Part shown: positions 58,823-64,000 of the stretch, in pieces
Position numbering within the stretch: position 1 is the first letter of the stretch
Layout of the letters: each line of letters begins with the position of its first letter
Assembly: GCF_003026475.1 (NCBI RefSeq)
Contig: NZ_PYMC01000001.1
Location: 372,001-436,000, forward strand
Direction of reading: 5' to 3'
From: Photobacterium lipolyticum
GTDB lineage: Bacteria > Pseudomonadota > Gammaproteobacteria > Enterobacterales > Vibrionaceae
Length of the DNA stretch: 64,000 nt
Made by a program: the position numbers and the translations under genes
Notes under the pieces: generated by a model
What the model saw: the letters and a program-made list of their open reading frames with translations, nothing else
The model's database searches: none
What the model was told of the DNA's origin: nothing

Positions 58823-59170
58823 TTACACACCCCACAAAATGAAGAAACCTGAAAACAGGTAAACAAAAAGGACCACTACAACGCCAAACTGGATGCCCGC
58901 GCGCATTGCCGCTGGCTTGATGTAGTCAGTCAGCACCTGCCAGAGGCCAATCCAGGCATGGATCAGGATTGACATCAACGCCAGCATGGTGAAAACCTTG
59001 GTACTCAGCTTGCCAAAGAAAGCCGTCCAGGTTTCGTAGCTCAGATCCGGGCCGAATGCGAAGAATCCGATCATATAAATGGTGTAAAAGGTTAAGATGA
59101 TTGCAGTAGCGCGGATCAGGATAAAATCGTGAATACCATTACGGCCGACTGTTGATACATTGTTTACCAT
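58823..59170 (-). CDS. sdhD: Succinate dehydrogenase membrane anchor subunit
   Basis: One of two membrane anchors that bind haem b and ubiquinone. 115 residues (E. coli 115), three transmembrane helices; the haem-ligand histidine lies in [17 protein letters not shown]. It overlaps sdhC by 7 bases and abuts sdhA with no gap. Confidence 0.96.
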   Translation of the reverse strand: MVNNVSTVGRNGIHDFILIRATAIILTFYTIYMIGFFAFGPDLSYETWTAFFGKLSTKVFTMLALMSILIHAWIGLWQVLTDYIKPAAMRAGIQFGVVVVLFVYLFSGFFILWGV

Positions 59171-59556
59171 ACTAGGCCTCCAGCGAAGACAGCAAGAACC
59201 GCTACAATTGCGAAGCTCACTTTGGTGCTCGCAATGCCGGTATCCATTTCTTCAAAATATCCCATGTCCATCAGTAAATGACGCACACCAACCACAATGT
59301 GATAAAACAATGCCGTCAGCACTCCCCACAGAATAAATTTCACAAAAAAACTGTCAACAATGTTGGCAGCACTTGCGAAACCTTCCGGGGTAGAAAGGGA
59401 AAGGCCTAATAACCAAAGTAGTATTGCAACAGAAACAAACGTAATAACGCCTGATACACGATGTAAGATCGACGCAATCGCTGTCAGAGGGAAGCGAATC
59501 GTCTGTAGGTCGAGGTTGACAGGTCTTGGCTTTTTAACTTTCACGTGTTTGCCCAC
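59164..59556 (-). CDS. sdhC: Succinate dehydrogenase cytochrome b556 subunit
   Basis: Membrane anchor with SdhD. The 130-residue protein has [19 protein letters not shown] and the quinone/haem region [12 protein letters not shown] plus [12 protein letters not shown]. The start is GTG 59556, supported by GGAG five bases upstream. First gene of the sdhCDAB-sucABCD cluster and divergent from gltA. Confidence 0.95.
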   Translation of the reverse strand: MGKHVKVKKPRPVNLDLQTIRFPLTAIASILHRVSGVITFVSVAILLWLLGLSLSTPEGFASAANIVDSFFVKFILWGVLTALFYHIVVGVRHLLMDMGYFEEMDTGIASTKVSFAIVAVLAVFAGGLVW

Positions 59557-59954
59557 TCAGCTCCATTGAAGCATATTATTTTTATTAAACTCTCCGGCCC
59601 AGTGCTACGCCAACGAATAAGAGTAACAATTCCATAACCTTTGGTTGCGATTTTGTGCCTTTAGTAACAAAAAAAAACTCTCAACCTAAGTAACTAATAT
59701 TGTTGATAACTTATCCATTCACTTCTGGCATCAGCATAACCAGATACCTGCCGCGAGTATACGCCCCGTAACAAGCAAACACAAACCGTGTTACATGACC
59801 TCTAACACGATTTGAGATATTTGTACCATTTACTTCAAAGTTATTAACAAGCGCGTACAAAAAATCACGAAAATTGACAATTGCCGTGGCAAACGGTACA
59901 ACTAGCATACATCCGTCTTGGATCAGGATTATAGAAATAGCAAAGGAGATTGTT
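59557..59954. promoter_or_regulatory. Divergent sdhC-gltA control region
   Basis: About 400 AT-rich bases separate the divergent sdh and gltA genes, as in E. coli, where ArcA and CRP act on this interval. I see an inverted repeat GTAACA-N15-TGTTAC (59768-59794) and an A8 tract near 59670, but no site clear enough to name. Open frames that extend gltA upstream into it have no support. Confidence 0.4.
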
Positions 59955-61244
59955 ATGGCAGATAAGAAAGCTACTCTTCACATTGAAGGGAAAGCACCTA
60001 TCGAACTGCCGATTATCGGGGGCTCCCAGGGGCCAGAAGTCATTGATGTGCGCAAACTTGGCGCTAACGGTTACTTTACATTCGACCCTGGTTTTCTAGC
60101 CACTGCATCATGTGAATCTCAAATTACCTACATTGATGGCGATAAAGGTATTCTGCTTCACCGCGGTTACCCTATCGACCAATTAGCCAATAATGCAGAC
60201 TATTTAGAAGTCTGTTACGTACTTTTATATGGCGAAGTCCCTACTCGCGCCGAGTACCAGCAATTCCGAACCACGGTTACCCGTCACACCATGGTTCATG
60301 AACAAATTGCCAGCTTCTTCCACGGCTTCCGTCGAGATGCTCACCCTATGGCAGTAATGTGCGGTGTGGTTGGAGCCTTAGCGGCGTTCTACCATGATTC
60401 ATTAGACATCAATAATGATGAACACCGTGAAATCACGGCATTCCGTCTATTGTCAAAAATGCCGACACTGGCTTCAATGTGTTACAAGTATTCAATCGGT
60501 CAACCGTTCATTTTCCCAAGAAACGATCTCGATTACGCCGAGAACTTTCTGCACATGATGTTTGCAACGCCATGCGAAGAATATGAAGTCAGCCCTGTCG
60601 TTGCCCGTGCAATGGATAAAATATTTACTCTGCATGCAGATCATGAACAAAACGCATCCACCTCGACAGTCCGTCTGGCAGGATCTTCTGGTGCTAACCC
60701 ATTTGCATGTATTGCTGCGGGTATTGCCTCACTGTGGGGCCCTGCACATGGTGGTGCGAATGAAGCATGCCTGAGAATGCTGGAAGAAATCGGCAGCGTT
60801 GATAAGATCCCTGAGTTTGTTGAGCGTGCGAAAGATAAAGATGACCCATTCCGCCTAATGGGCTTCGGTCACCGTGTTTATAAAAACTATGACCCACGTG
60901 CCACTGTCATGCGTGAAGCATGTCACGATGTATTAGATGAGCTTAATATTCAGGATCCACTACTTGACGTCGCGATGGAACTGGAGCGCATCGCGCTTTC
61001 CGATCCGTATTTTATTGACAAAAAGCTGTATCCGAATGTTGATTTCTACTCAGGTATTATCCTGAAAGCGATCGGTATTCCCATTTCGATGTTTACCGTT
61101 ATTTTCGCGATGTCCCGTACCGTTGGCTGGATTGCGCACTGGAGCGAAATGCACGATGACCCAACGAACCGTATTGGTCGACCACGTCAGCTTTATACCG
61201 GTAAGCTTCAGCGTGAATTTAAGCCTATTCACGAAAGAGAGTAA
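59955..61244 (+). CDS. gltA: Citrate synthase
   Basis: Condenses acetyl-CoA and oxaloacetate, the entry to the TCA cycle. The 429-residue type II (hexameric) enzyme has active-site histidines in [15 protein letters not shown] and [14 protein letters not shown], and [10 protein letters not shown] with the catalytic aspartate. ATG 59955 ([20 protein letters not shown]) is chosen because AAGGAG is 7 bases upstream and it matches the family start; the longer frame from 59874 is rejected. Confidence 0.97.
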   Translation: MADKKATLHIEGKAPIELPIIGGSQGPEVIDVRKLGANGYFTFDPGFLATASCESQITYIDGDKGILLHRGYPIDQLANNADYLEVCYVLLYGEVPTRAEYQQFRTTVTRHTMVHEQIASFFHGFRRDAHPMAVMCGVVGALAAFYHDSLDINNDEHREITAFRLLSKMPTLASMCYKYSIGQPFIFPRNDLDYAENFLHMMFATPCEEYEVSPVVARAMDKIFTLHADHEQNASTSTVRLAGSSGANPFACIAAGIASLWGPAHGGANEACLRMLEEIGSVDKIPEFVERAKDKDDPFRLMGFGHRVYKNYDPRATVMREACHDVLDELNIQDPLLDVAMELERIALSDPYFIDKKLYPNVDFYSGIILKAIGIPISMFTVIFAMSRTVGWIAHWSEMHDDPTNRIGRPRQLYTGKLQREFKPIHERE

Positions 61245-61250
61245 CGAGTA

Positions 61251-61286
61251 AGCGAGTGATGAGAATCTAGATTCTCGTCACTCGCT
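61251..61286. repeat. Long palindrome between convergent gltA and nif3-family gene
   Basis: AGCGAGTGATGAGAATCT (61251-61268) and AGATTCTCGTCACTCGCT (61269-61286) are complementary over 18 bp with one wobble and no spacer. It shares GAGAATC and CTCGTnACTCG with the palindrome at 33417. No U-run; may act as a transcription barrier between convergent genes or be a REP-like repeat. Confidence 0.65.
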
Positions 61287-61295
61287 ACTTACACT

Positions 61296-62054
61296 CTAAA
61301 CAGGATTATCGATATCAATATACCCCACTTCCAGTTGATGTTCCCGGGCTAACCACTCTCCCAAGGCTTTTATGCCATAACGTTCGGTGGCATGATGGCC
61401 GGCACTGAAATAGTGAATACCCATTTCACGTGCGATATGAACGGTTCGCTCTGATACTTCACCAGAAATAAAAGCATCAAGCCCTTTGTGTCCAGCCAGC
61501 TCAATAAAATCCTGCCCACCACCAGTACACCAGCCGACACTTTGAATACTTGCTGGTGCATTATCACCAATATGTAAGGGTTCGCGATGCAGGGCAATCG
61601 CAATGCGTGAAGCAAGATCTTCACCGCTCACCGCTTCATCCAGCTGACCATACATGGCAACAGAGTGCGGATTGCCCTCCTCTAATCCGCCGAGGACTTC
61701 AAAATCCAGTAGCTGCGCTAACCGCGCATTGTTACCCAATTCGGGATGCACATCTAACGGCAGATGATAGGCATAAAGATTAATACCATTTTCGATTAGT
61801 GCTTTAATGCGGTTGAATTTCATCCCACGGATTTCGGAAGGCTCTCCTTTCCAGAAAAAACCGTGGTGTACCAGAATGGCATCAGCGTTTGCTTCAATCG
61901 CGCGATCAATCAACGCCTGGCAGGCAGTGACACCGGTAATGACTTTCTTGATTTCTGACTTGCCTTCGATCTGCAAGCCATTCGGGCAGTAATCTTTTAT
62001 CAGGTGCGGACTTAGCAGCGCATTTAATACAGCTTCCAATTTCAGGTTATTCAT
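61296..62054 (-). CDS. ybgI: Nif3-like dinuclear metal centre protein (YbgI)
   Basis: A 252-residue toroid-forming protein of the Nif3/YbgI family, often labelled GTP cyclohydrolase 1 type 2, with unsettled function. Metal-site motifs AILVHHGFFWKGEP, AYHLPLDVHPELGNN and FSAGHHATERYG are intact. Convergent with gltA; E. coli ybgI is also close to gltA-sdh, which supports the name. It overlaps no other gene. Confidence 0.93.
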   Translation of the reverse strand: MNNLKLEAVLNALLSPHLIKDYCPNGLQIEGKSEIKKVITGVTACQALIDRAIEANADAILVHHGFFWKGEPSEIRGMKFNRIKALIENGINLYAYHLPLDVHPELGNNARLAQLLDFEVLGGLEEGNPHSVAMYGQLDEAVSGEDLASRIAIALHREPLHIGDNAPASIQSVGWCTGGGQDFIELAGHKGLDAFISGEVSERTVHIAREMGIHYFSAGHHATERYGIKALGEWLAREHQLEVGYIDIDNPV

Positions 62055-62118
62055 TGTTGATCCCTTTTTCCAGTCACCAATATTATATCAAATCCACTAT
62101 CAGCTTATACCAAATAGC

Positions 62119-62146
62119 AAAAAAGCTGCACCGCTGCAGCTTTTTC
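62119..62146 (-). terminator. Terminator of ybfA-type gene
   Basis: AAAAAGCTGCA (62120-62130) pairs with TGCAGCTTTTT (62135-62145) around CCGC, with minus-strand U-run, about 30 bases past the small gene at 62174. It supports transcription of that gene. TTATACCAAAT just upstream resembles the dispersed motif. Confidence 0.85.
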
Positions 62147-62173
62147 AATATATTAGAACAAGTAAGACTCAAA

Positions 62174-62380
62174 TTAGAAAAGCTCTTTAACACCGTGTTC
62201 AGTCTGTTTTAACCAAACCGGTTTTGTGCTTGTTTTCAACCAGACACGATGCAGATAACTGTAAAAACGTGATCGTAGTGAGATCGGCAAGAAGACAACA
62301 ACCGGGAATGACAGAACCCCGGCAAACACAACGAAAGTACGACGTAATATGATGCTGTAAAGTGGAAATCGAGTGTACAT
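62174..62380 (-). CDS. ybfA: YbfA family small membrane protein
   Basis: A 68-residue protein with one hydrophobic helix ([18 protein letters not shown]) followed by [20 protein letters not shown], which closely matches E. coli YbfA (same length, [20 protein letters not shown]). Function unknown. AGGGGG four bases before the ATG region and an intrinsic terminator show a complete single-gene unit. Confidence 0.88.
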   Translation of the reverse strand: [68 protein letters not shown]

Positions 62381-62522
62381 TTTGCCCCCTGGTAACTGGT
62401 CTAACCTGTCATTACTTTAATCCATTTACTGTAATAACACTACGGCACATAGTTCAATTATCGACCATATTGCGCTATTAATAAGAGATATGCCGAGCAA
62501 ATAGAAGACACTGAGAGTAAAG

Positions 62523-63338
62523 ATGTCATTTATTTACAATGATGCAACAACCCACCAGCAATATGAAAGCAACGTCAAGGCGGTATTGCATTGCCCGCCT
62601 CTTACTCTCAATATACCTTACCAGGTCGATGAGAAATGGTTTGCGCATTTTAGAAAAAATGCGTTGATACCCGAAGTCACCCCCTATCAAGGAAATAGGC
62701 GTCTCGGCTTTTACTACCAATGGTTATGGCAGCAAATCATTGAAGCACATCCCCACTATCAGTTAGTTGCTGAAGAAATCCAGCTCCACTGGCAAAATAA
62801 AACCTTAGGGGCGATCGACTTTTTTGTATTGAATCAGCAAACCAACCAACTTGAGCATTGGGAAGTTGCGATTAAATTTTATCTCGCTTATCAGAGACAA
62901 TGGCTGGGACCGAATGCGGCCGATCGGCTTGATAAAAAAATAAGCCGGATGGTTGAGCATCAGCTGATGTTGTGTGAGCACCCTGCTTACAAGGAACAAT
63001 TGCAAGATGTGTACGGCCAGCCAAAAGTAAAACGACTGATCATGCAAGGCCGGTTGTTTAGCTCCTATAATGATCGTGAACAGGGATCTGAAATAGCGAT
63101 TAACCCCAACGTATTAACCGGTCGGTGGTGTTTTCATTCTCAATTAAATGAGATCCTGGCTGAGGAAATGCCATTAAAGGCATTGGCTAAACCACAATGG
63201 TTAGCACCGCCACGCTATGATCAGCTGTCAAAACCGTTGGATCTTAACGGGTTGGTTACACCTACTCAAGCGGTATCAGCTGATAACCAGATATGGTTTG
63301 TAATGCCGGATCACTGGCCCGCGCGTAATACCAGTTAA
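62523..63338 (+). CDS. DUF1853 family protein
   Basis: A 271-residue protein of the DUF1853 family, function unknown. The segment GAIDFFVLN followed by LEHWEVAIKFYL has the D...ExxxK-like arrangement expected for a PD-(D/E)XK nuclease-type fold, so a nucleic-acid role is possible but unproven. No signal peptide or membrane segment. ATG 62523 has GAG and TAAAG upstream. Convergent with pgm through a terminator. Confidence 0.85.
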   Translation: MSFIYNDATTHQQYESNVKAVLHCPPLTLNIPYQVDEKWFAHFRKNALIPEVTPYQGNRRLGFYYQWLWQQIIEAHPHYQLVAEEIQLHWQNKTLGAIDFFVLNQQTNQLEHWEVAIKFYLAYQRQWLGPNAADRLDKKISRMVEHQLMLCEHPAYKEQLQDVYGQPKVKRLIMQGRLFSSYNDREQGSEIAINPNVLTGRWCFHSQLNEILAEEMPLKALAKPQWLAPPRYDQLSKPLDLNGLVTPTQAVSADNQIWFVMPDHWPARNTS

Positions 63339-63365
63339 TACCAAATCCATAAGCCCTAGTCATAA

Positions 63366-63403
63366 AAAAACGCCCTCTATATATTCAATATAAGGGCGTT
63401 TTT
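63366..63403. terminator. Terminator between DUF1853 gene and pgm
   Basis: AAAAACGCCCT (63366-63376) pairs with AGGGCGTTTTT (63392-63402), with TATAT/ATATA inside. Usable in both directions. AATACCAAATCC at 63339 is another copy of the dispersed motif. Confidence 0.85.
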
Positions 63404-63455
63404 ATACTCGCAGTGCTTAATTACGAGCACATCATAGTAATTGCTTCACACTCAA

Positions 63456-64000
63456 TTACAATCCAGCATCAGCAAAGACTTTACTGACAATTTCTTGTGC
63501 TTCTTTTTCAATAAGGCTCAAGTGCTCCTTACCCTTAAAGCTTTCACAATAAATCTTGTAAATGTCTTCCGTACCTGACGGACGAGCAGCAAACCAGCCG
63601 TTATCAGTCGTGACTTTCAGACCACCAATCGCCGCACCGTTGCCTGGCGCATGCGTCAGGCGTGCAGTAATGACATCACCCGCTAACGTTTCAGCGGCAA
63701 CCATCTCAGGAGACAGCTTACTCAGTACCGCTTTCTGCTCACCATTAGCAACCGCTTGCAGACGGTTATACTCAGAGGCACCATGCTTAGCAGCAAGTTC
63801 TTCGTAGTATTGTTGCGGGTTCTTACCCGTTACCGCCGTAATTTCTGCCGCAAGCAGACACAGAAGAATACCGTCTTTATCTGTTGACCATGGCGAACCG
63901 TTCATACGCAGGAACGAAGCGCCGGCACTTTCTTCACCACCGAAACCAAGCTTGCCAGAATACAAACCATCAACAAACCATTTGAAACCAACTGGCACTT
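63456..64000 (-). CDS. pgm: Phosphoglucomutase (C-terminal part)
   Basis: Interconverts glucose 1-phosphate and glucose 6-phosphate. Only the last 181 codons are present; the gene enters from the right edge, and the apparent GTG at 63998 is an internal valine ([20 protein letters not shown]). The metal/sugar-binding [28 protein letters not shown] and the phosphate-binding [14 protein letters not shown] are collinear with E. coli Pgm. Confidence 0.96.
   Translation of the reverse strand, partial: VPVGFKWFVDGLYSGKLGFGGEESAGASFLRMNGSPWSTDKDGILLCLLAAEITAVTGKNPQQYYEELAAKHGASEYNRLQAVANGEQKAVLSKLSPEMVAAETLAGDVITARLTHAPGNGAAIGGLKVTTDNGWFAARPSGTEDIYKIYCESFKGKEHLSLIEKEAQEIVSKVFADAGL

Overview
This 64 kb window is gene-dense chromosomal DNA from a gammaproteobacterium, most likely a member of the Vibrionaceae near Photobacterium. 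The evidence is high protein similarity to E. coli and Vibrio families throughout, a complete Vibrio-style hisL-hisGDCBHAFI operon, the YcgL-MinCDE block, VicH-type H-NS, and the E. coli-like micro-synteny adhE/ychE, cysS/ppiB-lpxH, tsaB-(yeaY)-fadD-rnd, yecM/argS, mepM-znuA/znuCB and sdhCDAB-sucABCD/gltA. The genus call is an inference. I see no insertion sequence, phage, CRISPR array, tRNA or rRNA gene. adhE and pgm run off the two edges.

Layout: 1-4.2 kb holds adhE (partial), a MarC/YchE membrane protein, a voltage-gated-type K+ channel with a C-terminal zinc ribbon, and periplasmic GlpQ. 4.4-10 kb holds cysS divergent from ppiB-lpxH, a degenerate EAL-HDOD protein, YchJ and a 60-residue unknown protein. 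10.2-17.8 kb is the histidine operon with its leader peptide and attenuator. 17.8-21.2 kb has tdk, a NhaC-type transporter behind a lysine riboswitch (so probably a lysine transporter) and hns. 21.6-24.9 kb has a MltB-type transglycosylase, ycgL and minCDE. 24.9-32.4 kb is a long minus-strand run, yoaA-tsaB-small protein-lipoprotein remnant-hydrolase-fadD-rnd. 32.6-39 kb holds purU, yecM, argS with a structured leader, a GGDEF enzyme, a DUF924 protein and a HIT protein. 39-42 kb is feoABC with a Fur box. 42-42.2 kb contains a candidate small RNA. 42.3-45.7 kb is a giant membrane histidine kinase fused directly to an AraC domain without a receiver. 45.9-49.9 kb is mepM-znuA divergent from znuCB around a Zur box. 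50-59.6 kb is the TCA supercluster sucDCBA/sdhBADC, divergent from gltA. 61.3-64 kb holds a Nif3-family protein, ybfA, a DUF1853 protein and pgm (partial).

Most genes are housekeeping. The less ordinary material is regulatory or structural: the multi-hairpin RNA candidate at 42.07-42.19 kb, the receiver-less kinase-AraC fusion beside it, the hairpin plus U-run in the argS leader, tandem repeats over the sucC ribosome binding site, a duplicated argS terminator, dispersed TACCAAT/ATTGGTA and CTCGTnACTCG palindromes, and two unrelated small proteins that share a D[I/V]YV tail.
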